Source: Dokdonella_A sp036518555 (GTDB lineage Bacteria > Pseudomonadota > Gammaproteobacteria > Xanthomonadales > Rhodanobacteraceae). From it: a stretch of DNA of 44,381 nt. The stretch spans positions 1 to 44,381 of the forward strand of contig NZ_DATDMY010000268.1 in the NCBI RefSeq assembly GCF_036518555.1, read 5' to 3'. A model generated the notes under the pieces. That model did no database searches. It had not been told where the DNA came from and saw nothing but the letters and a program-made list of their open reading frames with translations. Of this stretch, positions 19,111 to 27,589 are shown in pieces (within the stretch, counting starts at the first letter, position 1; each line of letters opens with the position of its first letter). A program made the translations under genes and the position numbers.

Positions 19111-20703
19111 TCAGCGACAGGGATTGCCCGCGTTCACGCAGGCTACGCGGCTTCGCACGGCGGCACTCGCGGCGTAGTTCGCGAGCACGCCGTCCGCGAC
19201 GTTGCCGTTCACGAACGTCGTCGCCGAGAACGCGATCAGCGGCAGGCCCGTGAGCACGTCGCCGTTCGATGCCGCAGGCAACGCGTGCGACGAGATCGAC
19301 GCGCCGCTCAAGTCATGCGCGAGATCGAGCGACAGCCCGCCGGCCGACGGCAGTAGCTCGATACCCGCGTAGTTCCGCGAGACGTGGGCACCGGGATCCG
19401 TCGCGTTGGTGAGACGCGAGCCGGTCGCCGACACGGGCAGCTCGATGCCCGCGGGATCGGCCGCGGTCGCGAACGTGAGGACCGACGTCTCGAGACACGG
19501 CGTCAGGGCAGGATTTGCAGCCGTGTCCGCCAGTCCAGCCGAGCCACCGTCATTCGCCGCTCCAAGCGGCACGACCACGCCGTCGCGGCCGTAGGCGACG
19601 GCGCCGACGTTCGCGCACGCGTACGGGAAGGCACTCGCCCACCGGTCGACGACGACACCGTTGCTCGTCATCTGGCCGCTCGTATACGACTGGACGAAAC
19701 TCGCCTCGAACGGCGGTTTCGCGCTGCCGCCCGTGAGCGCGGGATCGACGTACCAGCGCTTCGTCGGCGCAGTCACGATCCAGTCGGTGCGGGCACCAAT
19801 CGACGGGTTCCGGGTGAAATCCCCTTCGAGCGCGCCGGCCATGAACAGCGCGCTGACCGCATCCACCGGATGGGCGTATTCGAGCGTGCGCTGCGCGCCG
19901 TCGATGATGACGAGCGCGGCGTAGCGGCTGTCGGGCTCCGCGCTCGCGCTGTCGAGATCCGGTGCGGCGTCGCCGGGCGCGGTGTGCAGTGGCGCCGAGC
20001 GGAACCGGTCGATCGCGATGGCGTCGATGCCGAACATCGTGCCGCGTGCGACGTCGACGACGTACTCGGTGCCGTAGAGTCCGCCCGCGGGCGGCGCGAG
20101 GTCGACATCCGCATGCGCGCTCCAGTGGCCGCCCGGCGACCACGCGGCGACGATCGCGGCGCAATCGCCGTGGGCCACCGCGTCGGCACTGCCGTGCAGA
20201 TTGCCCGTCACTTCGCCCATTTCGAACACGTCGAAATGCCCTTCGCGCATACGGTCGGGGGTTTGAGGGCCACCGTCGGCGTTCCCGGTCGGGCCCGACG
20301 CGGCGTTCTCTCCCTCGTAGGACGCACCGTTGAAGTCGATCGAGTGCGCCACGAACGCGGGCACGGTGCACGCGGCGCTGCTCGTGACGAGCCGCGCCGG
20401 CGACTCGCCTCCGTCCGACGCCGTCACGCTCGCCGACCACGCAGCGTGCGGACCCACGTAGACGTCGAAATCGAGCACGCCGCGTCCGTCGTAGCCTTCG
20501 TGGAAGCGCACGCGCAGTGCCTTCGCGTGATCCGTCGTGTTGGTGACCACGAACAGCGTGTCGTTACCGCCGTTCGCAGTGTAGTAGGGGAACACGAGCA
20601 CCTGGCCCATTCCATGCGGATCGACGTGCATCGCGTGCGCATTCATTCCGGCGATCGCGGAGGCGGCCGCGATCGTCGACGCAAGACTGCTTTTCATGCT
20701 CAT
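19111..20703 (-). CDS. Exported surface protein of unknown function
   Basis: 530 residues from an ATG at 20703 with GAGG about 9 bases upstream; a second ATG lies two codons later, and a longer frame to 20994 has no coding character. The signal peptide MSMKSSLASTIAAASAIAGMNAHA is probably cut after AHA. The mature N-terminus (MGQVLVFPYYTANGGNDT and VVTNTTDHAKALRVRFHEG) belongs to a widespread but uncharacterised family of secreted proteins with a beta-sandwich-like opening. The rest is beta-rich, Gly/Ala/Ser-rich and has scattered Cys, with the C-terminus CVNAGNPCR carrying two. It is divergent from the DUF3016 gene across 230 bases. Function unknown. Confidence 0.84.
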   Translation of the reverse strand: MSMKSSLASTIAAASAIAGMNAHAMHVDPHGMGQVLVFPYYTANGGNDTLFVVTNTTDHAKALRVRFHEGYDGRGVLDFDVYVGPHAAWSASVTASDGGESPARLVTSSAACTVPAFVAHSIDFNGASYEGENAASGPTGNADGGPQTPDRMREGHFDVFEMGEVTGNLHGSADAVAHGDCAAIVAAWSPGGHWSAHADVDLAPPAGGLYGTEYVVDVARGTMFGIDAIAIDRFRSAPLHTAPGDAAPDLDSASAEPDSRYAALVIIDGAQRTLEYAHPVDAVSALFMAGALEGDFTRNPSIGARTDWIVTAPTKRWYVDPALTGGSAKPPFEASFVQSYTSGQMTSNGVVVDRWASAFPYACANVGAVAYGRDGVVVPLGAANDGGSAGLADTAANPALTPCLETSVLTFATAADPAGIELPVSATGSRLTNATDPGAHVSRNYAGIELLPSAGGLSLDLAHDLSGASISSHALPAASNGDVLTGLPLIAFSATTFVNGNVADGVLANYAASAAVRSRVACVNAGNPCR

Positions 20704-20933
20704 GGCGCAAAGCCTCGGACGATGGACACCTGTCCCTGACGAGGCATCGCGGCCGAGCGTCGCAGCGCGACGCCCGGCGATGATGTCCGGCAGCGGATGC
20801 GGGCAGACGAGCAATATCCGCACACTGAACCGGCGCACAACGCTGCATTCCCTTGTCGCGCCCGTGTTCGCACTCGGCGCGACGTCGCGGGTCGAAGTTG
20901 CGTCATGGGAATATCGAACACGAGGAGATCGAC

Positions 20934-21455
20934 ATGACCTTTCGCCTTGCCGGACGCGGCGCCGCAACGTTCGCCGCGCTTTGGCTCGCCACACTCGCGA
21001 GCGCGGCGGAGCCGGCCCAGCGCGTGACCGTGCACTGGACCGACCCGCACGCGTTCTCCGACACGCGCGACAACCCGGGTATCCGCCAGATGCGGCCCGA
21101 GGAGTGGCTCGCGCTGCTGGCGAAGCATCTCGAGCGGCGCGCCGAGCCGATGCTGCCCGCCGGCGAACGCCTCGACGTCACGTTCACCGACGTCGATCGC
21201 GCCGGGCGCGTGGAACCATGGCGTGGCCCGGAATGGAACGACGTGCGCATCGTCAAGGACATCTACCCGCCGCGCATCGACCTGCGTTTCACGCTGACGG
21301 CCGCCGACGGCCGGGTCATCGCCGAAGGCGAGCGCAAGCTGCGCGACAACGCGTTCCTCATGCGTGGCACCTCCGACGACAGCGACGCGCTGCGCTTCGA
21401 GAAGCGCCTGCTCGACGACTGGCTGCGCAAGGAGTTCCAACCGGCCGGCCATTGA
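20934..21455 (+). CDS. DUF3016 family exported protein
   Basis: 173 residues, start at 20934 with a GAGGAG box 7 bases before it. Signal peptide MTFRLAGRGAATFAALWLATLASAA. The mature domain has the DUF3016 pattern: VTVHWTDPHAFSDTRDN, a LDVTFTDVDRAGRVEPWRG block, IVKDIYPPRIDLRFTL and a final FEKRLLDDWLRKEF. Probably periplasmic or outer-membrane associated; no activity is known for the family. It may share a transcript with the dipeptidase 68 bases downstream. Confidence 0.9.
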   Translation: MTFRLAGRGAATFAALWLATLASAAEPAQRVTVHWTDPHAFSDTRDNPGIRQMRPEEWLALLAKHLERRAEPMLPAGERLDVTFTDVDRAGRVEPWRGPEWNDVRIVKDIYPPRIDLRFTLTAADGRVIAEGERKLRDNAFLMRGTSDDSDALRFEKRLLDDWLRKEFQPAGH

Positions 21456-21523
21456 GCGACGCGATGCGTCTACACGCCGCGGCGCGTTGGCGGCACAATG
21501 CGGGCTCCGTTCCGGAGCCCGCG

Positions 21524-22858
21524 ATGGACACCCAGCATCCCGACCTGCATCCGCTCTACGCCGAGCATCTCGCCACGCTGCGGGCGCACGCCGACGAGGC
21601 GCTCGCGCGCGAGGGGTTCGACCACCTCGTGATCGCCGCGGGCCAGCCGGCGATGCAGTTCCTCGACGATCGCCCGTACGCGTTCGCGGTGAATCCGCAT
21701 TTCAAGCACTGGTTGCCGGCGACGAAGGCGCCCGGCTCGTGGATCGTGTACACGCCGGGGCGTCGGCCGAAGCTCGTCTACCTGCAGCCACACGACTACT
21801 GGCACGTCGTGCCCGATGCGCCGGCCGGGTACTGGGTCGAGCATTTCGAGGTCGCGATCATCCGCGACGCGAAGGACGCACGCGCGCACCTGCCCAGCGA
21901 CGTCGCGCGCTGCGCGGCGATCGGCGAGGCGGGCGCCGCCGTCGACGGCTTCGTCCCCAACAACCCGCAGGGGATCCTCGACTACCTGCACTGGCAGCGC
22001 TCGTACAAGACCGCCTACGAGCTTGCGATGATGCGCGTGGCGAGCAAGATCGGCGCGCGCGCCCATCGCGCCGCCGAACGCGCGTTCCGCGCCGGCGCGT
22101 CGGAGTTCGATATCCACGTCGCCTACCTCGCGAGCGCGCGCCAGGGCGACAACGAGTTGCCGTACAACAACATCATCGCGCTCAACGAGCACGCGGCCGT
22201 ACTGCACTACATGGAACTCGCGCACGCGCCACCCGCGCGCGCCCATTCGTTCCTGATCGACGCGGGCGCCAGTTTCCACGGTTATGCGAGCGACATCACG
22301 CGCACCTACGCGGCCGCGGACGCGGGCGAGTTCCAGGCGCTCGTCGACGCGGTCGATGCCGCGCAGCGCGGGTTCGTCGCGAAGGTGCGCGCGGGACAGA
22401 GCTACCCCGACCTGCACGTGCACGCGCACCTCGTGCTCGGCGGCATCCTGAAGGAGCATGGTTTCGTGCGCATGAGCGCGGAAGCCGCGCTCGAGGGCGG
22501 CGTCACGTCGACGTTCTTCCCGCACGGCCTCGGCCATCCGATCGGACTGCAGGTGCACGACGTCGCCGGCTTCCAGGCCAGCGACCGCGGCGGCACCCTG
22601 CCGCGCCCGCCGGGCCATCCGTACCTGCGCATGACGCGCGCGCTCGAGCCGGGCATGGTCGTCACGATCGAGCCGGGCCTCTACTTCATCGACATGCTGC
22701 TCGCGGAACTCAGGAACAAGCCGGCGGCGAAGGATGTCGACTGGGCGCGCGTCGGCGCGTTCCGCAAGTACGGCGGCATCCGCATCGAAGACGATGTCGC
22801 GTGCACCGACGGCGAGCCGGAGAACCTCACGCGCGATGCGTTCGCTGCGCTCGGCTGA
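21524..22858 (+). CDS. pepQ: Xaa-Pro dipeptidase PepQ
   Basis: 444 residues, against 443 in E. coli PepQ. This cytoplasmic M24B metallopeptidase splits dipeptides with C-terminal proline. The five metal ligands are all present and nearly co-linear with the E. coli enzyme: Asp246 (in FLIDAGA), Asp257 (in SDITRTY), His338 (in HGLGHPIGL), Glu383 (in TIEPGLYF) and Glu422 (in IRIEDD). The N-terminal creatinase-like domain includes the PepQ-typical DYWHVVPDAPAGYW. The start at 21524 has a modest CGGAG site. A second M24 enzyme (PepP-like) lies 10 kb downstream. Confidence 0.97.
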   Translation: MDTQHPDLHPLYAEHLATLRAHADEALAREGFDHLVIAAGQPAMQFLDDRPYAFAVNPHFKHWLPATKAPGSWIVYTPGRRPKLVYLQPHDYWHVVPDAPAGYWVEHFEVAIIRDAKDARAHLPSDVARCAAIGEAGAAVDGFVPNNPQGILDYLHWQRSYKTAYELAMMRVASKIGARAHRAAERAFRAGASEFDIHVAYLASARQGDNELPYNNIIALNEHAAVLHYMELAHAPPARAHSFLIDAGASFHGYASDITRTYAAADAGEFQALVDAVDAAQRGFVAKVRAGQSYPDLHVHAHLVLGGILKEHGFVRMSAEAALEGGVTSTFFPHGLGHPIGLQVHDVAGFQASDRGGTLPRPPGHPYLRMTRALEPGMVVTIEPGLYFIDMLLAELRNKPAAKDVDWARVGAFRKYGGIRIEDDVACTDGEPENLTRDAFAALG

Positions 22859-22893
22859 CGCCGATGCGCTCGCCGGCGCCTGGCTGAATCGAG

Positions 22894-23277
22894 GTGGACG
22901 CCCGCGCGCTCAAGGCCTGTTGCGCACGCTTCCCCGGCGCGATCTCGCGCTCGCTCGGGCCGCCGTACAACATCCTGCTCTACGAAGTCGGCGGCAGGCA
23001 GTTCGCGTACTTCAAATTGTCGGACCCGGAAAGATGGCGCTTCAGCTTCCGCGCCACGCCCGAGCGCTTCCTCGAACTCACGGGGATTCCCGGCATCAAG
23101 CCCGCGCGCTACATGGCGCGCTTCCACTGGGTCACGGTCGTCGACGTGCGCACGGTGCCCGCCGCTTACCTGCGCGAACTCGTCGCCTGGTCGTACCGGC
23201 GCGCGCTCGCGTCGTTGCCGAAGTCGAAGCAGGCCGCGCTCGCCGGAGCAGGAATGGTCCCGGCTGCGGCATCGTGA
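22894..23277 (+). CDS. MmcQ/YjbR-like DNA-binding-fold protein
   Basis: 127 residues from a GTG at 22894; an in-frame stop three codons upstream leaves little choice of start, although the ribosome site is poor. The sequence follows the YjbR pattern: an LKACCARFPGA start, VGGRQFAYFKLSD, WRFSFRATPERFLELT, GIKPARYMARFHWVTV and an ELVAWSYRRALASLPK C-terminal helix. The fold is similar to a double-wing DNA-binding motif, but the cellular role is unknown. It lies 35 bases after pepQ. Confidence 0.85.
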   Translation: MDARALKACCARFPGAISRSLGPPYNILLYEVGGRQFAYFKLSDPERWRFSFRATPERFLELTGIPGIKPARYMARFHWVTVVDVRTVPAAYLRELVAWSYRRALASLPKSKQAALAGAGMVPAAAS

Positions 23278-23315
23278 CGCGAGACAGCGCCGCGCCACAG
23301 GCGTAACCTCATGCG

Positions 23316-23537
23316 GTGACCCGACCGCATCGCCCCGCCGAAGCGTCCTGGTTCCGCAGCCGCGGCGGTCGTCGTTTCGGCGCCGAGTTCGGCGCGATCG
23401 TCGTGCTCAAGCTCGTCGCGCTCGCCCTGATCTGGACCTTCTGCATCCGCCCGCAGCCGCGCGCGGACACGCAGCCTGAAGCGGTCGCCGATCACGTGCT
23501 CGGGCCCGCCGCCCACGAGGCTACCCATGATCGATGA
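23316..23537 (+). CDS. cydP: Cytochrome bd oxidase putative small subunit CydP
   Basis: 73 residues from a GTG start at 23316. One membrane helix (about 26-44, AIVVLKLVALALIWTFCI) is preceded by a basic cytoplasmic stretch and followed by RPQPR. The Lys within the helix start and the position directly before cydA fit the small CydP family described upstream of cydAB in proteobacteria. Its last 11 bases overlap the cydA start, which argues for coupled translation. A possible -10 (TAACCT, 23304-23309) lies so close that the mRNA could be leaderless. Confidence 0.8.
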   Translation: MTRPHRPAEASWFRSRGGRRFGAEFGAIVVLKLVALALIWTFCIRPQPRADTQPEAVADHVLGPAAHEATHDR

Positions 23538-25110
23538 GACCGTCGTGACGCTGTCGCGCCTGCAGTTCGCGCTGACCGCGCTGTATCACTTCCTGTTCGT
23601 GCCGCTCACGCTCGGCCTGTCGTGGATGCTCGCGATCATGGAAGCGGTGTACGTGATGACCGGGCGCGAGGTGTGGAAGCGCATGACCCAGTTCTGGGGC
23701 GTGCTGTTCGGCATCAATTTCGCGATGGGCGTCGCCACCGGCGTGACGATGGAGTTCCAGTTCGGCACCAACTGGGCTTACTACTCGCACTACGTCGGCG
23801 ACATCTTCGGCGCGCCGCTCGCGATCGAAGGCTTGATGGCGTTCTTCCTGGAAGCGACGTTCATCGGTCTGTTCTACTTCGGCTGGGACCGCCTCTCGCG
23901 CGTGAAGCACCTCGTCGTGACCTTCCTGCTCGCGCTCGGCACGAACCTGTCGGCGCTATGGATCCTCATCGCCAACGCGTGGATGCAGAACCCGGTCGGC
24001 TCGGAGTTCAACCTCGACACGATGCGCATGGAGGTCACCGACTTCGGCGCGGTCGTCTTCAATCCCGTCGCGCAGTCGAAGTTCGTGCACACGGTCAGCG
24101 CCGGCTACGTGCTCGGCGCGATGTTCGTGCTGTCGATCAGCGCGTGGTACCTGCTCAAGGGCCGCAACATCGAATTCGCCAAGCGCTCGATGACGGTCGC
24201 GGCGAGCTTCGGCCTCGCCTCGGCGCTGAGCGTGGTCGTGCTCGGCGACGAATCGGGCTACACGGTGACCGAGCACCAGAAGATGAAGCTCGCCGCGATC
24301 GAGGCGATGTGGGAGACCGAACCGCCGCCCGCCGCGTTCACCGCATTCGGTTTCCCCGACGTCGCCGAGCGCACGACGCATTTCGCGATCCACGTGCCGT
24401 GGGTCATGGGCCTGATCGGCACGCGTTCGCTCGACGGCGTGCTGCCCGGCATCGGCGAGCTCGTCGACGAGGCGCGCCAGCGCATCGAGAGCGGCCTCAA
24501 GGCGTACTCGGCCCTGCAACGACTGCGCGCGAACCGCGACGACGGCGCCGCGCGAACGGAGTTCGAGGCGCACAAGAAGGACCTCGGCCATGCGCTCCTG
24601 CTCAAGCGCACGCTCGCCGACCCGGCGAGCGCGACGCCGACCGACATCGCGAAGGCCGCCGAGAGCACGATCCCGAACGTACCGGTGCTGTTCTGGTCGT
24701 TCCGCATCATGGTCGGCTGCGGCTTCTGGTTCATCGCACTGTTCGCGTACTCGTTCTGGCTGTCGGCGAGGCGCGAACTCGACCGCCGCCGCTGGTACCT
24801 CAAGGCCGCGTTGTGGAGCCTGCCGCTGCCGTGGCTCGCGATCGAGCTCGGCTGGATCGTCGCCGAGTACGGCCGCCAGCCGTGGGCGATCGAGGGCGTG
24901 CTGCCGACTGCGCTCGGCGTGTCGTCCGTTTCGGCGGCGCAGGTCGCCACGAGCCTGGTCGGCTTCGTCGTGTTCTATACCGCGCTCGCGGTGGTCGACG
25001 CGATCCTCATGCTGAAGTACGCCCGCAAGGGCCCCGACGGACTCGGCATGTGGCCGCCGGTCGCGCCGGAACCCGTGCCGGCTCATGCGGTCGTCGGGGC
25101 ATCGCCGTGA
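23527..25110 (+). CDS. cydA: Cytochrome bd ubiquinol oxidase subunit I
   Basis: 527 residues, similar to the 522 of E. coli, so it has the long Q-loop form. The protein carries the quinol site and hemes b558, b595 and d. Visible marks are LSRLQFALTALYHFLFVPLTLG with the heme b595 His21, GTNWAYYSHYVGDIFGAPLAIEG, KFVHTVSAGYV with the heme b558 His (~position 188), GDESGY of the Q-loop, the conserved Met in FWSFRIMVGCG and PWAIEGVLPT near the C-terminus. Start at 23527, inside the end of cydP. It is followed after 72 bases by cydB. No cydDC exporter genes are in the window. Confidence 0.99.
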   Translation: MIDETVVTLSRLQFALTALYHFLFVPLTLGLSWMLAIMEAVYVMTGREVWKRMTQFWGVLFGINFAMGVATGVTMEFQFGTNWAYYSHYVGDIFGAPLAIEGLMAFFLEATFIGLFYFGWDRLSRVKHLVVTFLLALGTNLSALWILIANAWMQNPVGSEFNLDTMRMEVTDFGAVVFNPVAQSKFVHTVSAGYVLGAMFVLSISAWYLLKGRNIEFAKRSMTVAASFGLASALSVVVLGDESGYTVTEHQKMKLAAIEAMWETEPPPAAFTAFGFPDVAERTTHFAIHVPWVMGLIGTRSLDGVLPGIGELVDEARQRIESGLKAYSALQRLRANRDDGAARTEFEAHKKDLGHALLLKRTLADPASATPTDIAKAAESTIPNVPVLFWSFRIMVGCGFWFIALFAYSFWLSARRELDRRRWYLKAALWSLPLPWLAIELGWIVAEYGRQPWAIEGVLPTALGVSSVSAAQVATSLVGFVVFYTALAVVDAILMLKYARKGPDGLGMWPPVAPEPVPAHAVVGASP

Positions 25111-25182
25111 CCGGGCCGGGTCGCCCCGCCGCCCCGTCGTCGATTCCGTCGTCCGTCGAGGCCATCGTCCGGAGTGATCGCC

Positions 25183-26313
25183 ATGCCCGACTATGAAACC
25201 TTGCGCGTGACCTGGTGGGTGCTGCTCGGCGCGCTGCTGATCGGATTCGCGGTCACCGACGGCTTCGACCTCGGCATCGCGGCGCTACTGCGCGTGCTCG
25301 GCCGCGACGACGCCGAACGCCGCGCGGTGCTGGAAACGGTCGAACCGGTCTGGGAAGGCAACCAGGTCTGGCTGATCCTCGGCGCCGGCGCGATCTTCGC
25401 GGCCTGGCCGCTGCTCTACGCCGCTGCCTTCTCCGGCTTCTATTTCGCGATGCTGCTGACCCTGCTCGCGCTGATCGTCCGTCCGGTCGGTTTCAATTTC
25501 CGCAACAAGTTCGCCGATCCGCGCTGGCGCGGGTGCTGGGACTGGTTGCTGACCGTGCACGGCCTCGTGCCCGCGCTCGTGTTCGGGATCGCATTCGGCA
25601 ACCTGTTCCTCGGCGTGCCGCTGCGCTACGACGACACGCTGCGCGTCACCTACGAAGGCGGCTTCTTCGGCCTGCTGCGACCGTTCCCGCTCCTGACCGG
25701 CTTCGCGTGCGTCGCGTTGATCCTGCTGCACGGCGCGGCGTGGGTCGCCGTGAAGAGCGAGGGCGTCGTGCTCGCGCGCGCCGAACGTCTCCTGCGCGTG
25801 CTCGCGCCGACGTTCGTGCTGCTGTACTGCGCGGCGGGCGCCTGGCTGTACGTCGGCGTCACCGGCTACACGCTGCAGGCCGCGAGGTTCGACGGCCCGT
25901 CCAATCCGCTCGCCAAGAGTGTGCTTCACTCAGGCAATTGGCTCGCCGATTCGCAGCTGGGCGGCTGGGCCGTCGTGGCGGCGGCCGTCGCGATCGCGGC
26001 CGCCCTCGCGACGCCGTTGCTGGCGCTGCGGCGCCGCCACCGCAGCGCCTTCGTCGCGAGTTCGATCGCGGTCGCGGGCACGATCGGCTCGGCCGGACTC
26101 GCATTGTTCCCGTTCCTGCTGCCGTCGAGCCTTGATCCGCGCAGCAGCCTCACCGTGTGGGACGCATCGAGCAGCCACAAGACGCTCGGCCTCATGCTCG
26201 TCGCGACGCTCGTGCTGCTGCCGATCGTGCTCGCCTACACGGCATGGGTGTATCGCGTCATGCGCGGACGCGTGTCGCTCGAGCATGTGCGGCGCTCGCA
26301 CGGGATGTATTGA
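25183..26313 (+). CDS. cydB: Cytochrome bd ubiquinol oxidase subunit II
   Basis: 376 residues, near the 379 of E. coli CydB. The ATG at 25183 has GGAG at 8 bases; a GTG at 25174 is in frame but less likely. Family motifs include WWVLLGALLIGFAVTDGFDLG, EPVWEGNQVWLILGAGAIFAAWP, RPVGFNFRNKF, GNLFLGVPLRYD and FPFLLPSSLDP. Eight or nine hydrophobic helices are visible. It partners CydA in the membrane to reduce O2 to water with high affinity. Confidence 0.99.
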   Translation: MPDYETLRVTWWVLLGALLIGFAVTDGFDLGIAALLRVLGRDDAERRAVLETVEPVWEGNQVWLILGAGAIFAAWPLLYAAAFSGFYFAMLLTLLALIVRPVGFNFRNKFADPRWRGCWDWLLTVHGLVPALVFGIAFGNLFLGVPLRYDDTLRVTYEGGFFGLLRPFPLLTGFACVALILLHGAAWVAVKSEGVVLARAERLLRVLAPTFVLLYCAAGAWLYVGVTGYTLQAARFDGPSNPLAKSVLHSGNWLADSQLGGWAVVAAAVAIAAALATPLLALRRRHRSAFVASSIAVAGTIGSAGLALFPFLLPSSLDPRSSLTVWDASSSHKTLGLMLVATLVLLPIVLAYTAWVYRVMRGRVSLEHVRRSHGMY

Positions 26314-26412
26314 GCGCCGACGGGGAACCGGCGCTCGCGGCACGCGCTCGAAGCGAGCGACGAGTCCGGCGCCGGTCGGCCGGTTTCCGAACGATCACGA
26401 AGGAGGTTAGCC

Positions 26413-26541
26413 ATGTGGTACTTCAGCTGGATCCTCGGCCTCGGCCTCGCGCTCGCGTTCGCGATCCTCAATGCGATGTGGTTCGAACTCGCCGCCGACG
26501 CGGCGGCGCATCGCGCCGCCGAGGAACCGCCCCCGCGTTGA
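26413..26541 (+). CDS. cydX: Cytochrome bd small subunit CydX
   Basis: A 42-residue protein starting MWYFSWILGLGLALAFAI, the hallmark of CydX/YbgT. It has one helix followed by a short polar tail ending EEPPPR. A strong AGGAGG box stands 6 bases before the ATG at 26413. CydX stabilises the hemes of the CydAB complex. It completes the cydPABX operon, 99 bases after cydB; nothing was recognised in that gap. Confidence 0.95.
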   Translation: MWYFSWILGLGLALAFAILNAMWFELAADAAAHRAAEEPPPR

Positions 26542-26605
26542 CCGACGTGGACGGCGCTCGCGGCTTCGGATAGGGTTCGGCGCGTTTCCACGCGATCGTC
26601 CTGCC

Positions 26606-27430
26606 TTGATCAACCCCGTCCGCCTCGTTGCTGCATTGCTTCCGTTAGCCGTGTGCGCGATCCCTGCGGCAGCCGCGAAGGTTCCCGTTTCCCGCGCGGC
26701 CGCGCCGCGGCACGCGGCCGCTCCCGCGAAGGATCCGAAGGTCGACCGCTGGATCGACGTGGGCGGCTTCGGCGCAATCGCGTTGTACCGTCCGCACGGC
26801 GACGCGCGTGGGCTCGTGCTGTTCGCCTCGGGCGACGGCGGCTGGAGCCTCGGTGTCACCGACATGGCCCACGAAGCGGCCGCGCTCGGCTACTGGGTCG
26901 CGGGGTTCAGCACGCCGCGCTTCCTCGCCGCGCTCGATGCCGGCGAAGGCGCCTGCAGCGACGCCGACGGCGTGCTCGCACGCCTCGCCGACAACCTCGT
27001 GCACGAACTCGCGCTGCCCACGCCGACGCGAGCGGTCGTCGTCGGTTACTCGTCCGGCGCGACAGTCGTCTATGCCGCGCTCGCCGCCGACGCGGGGCGG
27101 CGCTTCGGTGGCGGAATCAGCCTCGGCTTTTGCCCCGACCTGGTCATCCACAGGCCGTTTTGCCCCGGCACCGGCGGCCTCACCGCGCACTGGCAGTCGC
27201 ATCCGCCTGCGTGGATATTCGACAAGCGCGATACCGTCGTTGCGCCATGGCGGATCCTGCAGGGCGAAGCCGACCAGGTCTGCGATCCGGCGTTCGCGCC
27301 CGAATTCGCCGATGGCCAGGCGGATGCGCAAGCGATCATGCTGCCGAAGGTCGGTCACGGCTTCGGTGTACCGAAGAACTGGCTCGGGCAGTATCGGCGC
27401 AGCCTGCGCGACCTGCTCGACGCGCGCTGA
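26606..27430 (+). CDS. VirJ/AcvB-like periplasmic alpha/beta hydrolase (single domain)
   Basis: About 274 residues from a TTG at 26606, chosen because it gives a signal peptide (LINPVRLVAALLPLAVCAIPAAAA); the frame remains open further upstream to 26471, but that part overlaps cydX. A -10-like TAGGGT (26571-26576) lies before it. The mature protein has FGAIALYRPHGDARG, then GDGGW, the nucleophile elbow GYSSG (Ser149), an Asp region (GEADQVCD) and a late His (VGHGFG). It aligns by eye with the N-terminal domain of the AcvB-like protein at 31807-33246, not its C-terminal one, but retains the Ser that domain lacks. AcvB-type enzymes hydrolyse lysyl-phosphatidylglycerol in rhizobia; here it lies 159 bases before mprF. 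Confidence 0.82.
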   Translation: MINPVRLVAALLPLAVCAIPAAAAKVPVSRAAAPRHAAAPAKDPKVDRWIDVGGFGAIALYRPHGDARGLVLFASGDGGWSLGVTDMAHEAAALGYWVAGFSTPRFLAALDAGEGACSDADGVLARLADNLVHELALPTPTRAVVVGYSSGATVVYAALAADAGRRFGGGISLGFCPDLVIHRPFCPGTGGLTAHWQSHPPAWIFDKRDTVVAPWRILQGEADQVCDPAFAPEFADGQADAQAIMLPKVGHGFGVPKNWLGQYRRSLRDLLDAR

Positions 27431-27549
27431 GCCATCGCGCCCGGCGGGGAACGGACCGCGCACGGCGGTGCACGGTGCGCGAGCCCGTCGTCCGCGTGCG
27501 GGGGCAGCCGCCCGTGCCCGGAATGTCTCCCGTCGCCCGACGCTTACCC

Positions 27550-27555
27550 TAGAAT
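27550..27555 (+). promoter_or_regulatory. Candidate -10 box for mprF
   Basis: TAGAAT lies 34 bases before the mprF ATG, in a CGCTTACCCTAGAATCC context. It suggests mprF can be transcribed separately from the hydrolase upstream. Confidence 0.45.
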
Positions 27556-27589
27556 CCACGCCCTGCAATCCAGGGACGACGCAAGCGCC

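Noticed and set aside
20704..20994. N-terminal extension of the 530-residue surface protein to 20994
   Set aside because: The extension is Arg-rich, hides the signal peptide and overlaps the leader of the divergent DUF3016 gene.
26314..26412. Gap between cydB and cydX checked for another small subunit
   Set aside because: No frame with a membrane helix and start site is present before the CydX ATG.
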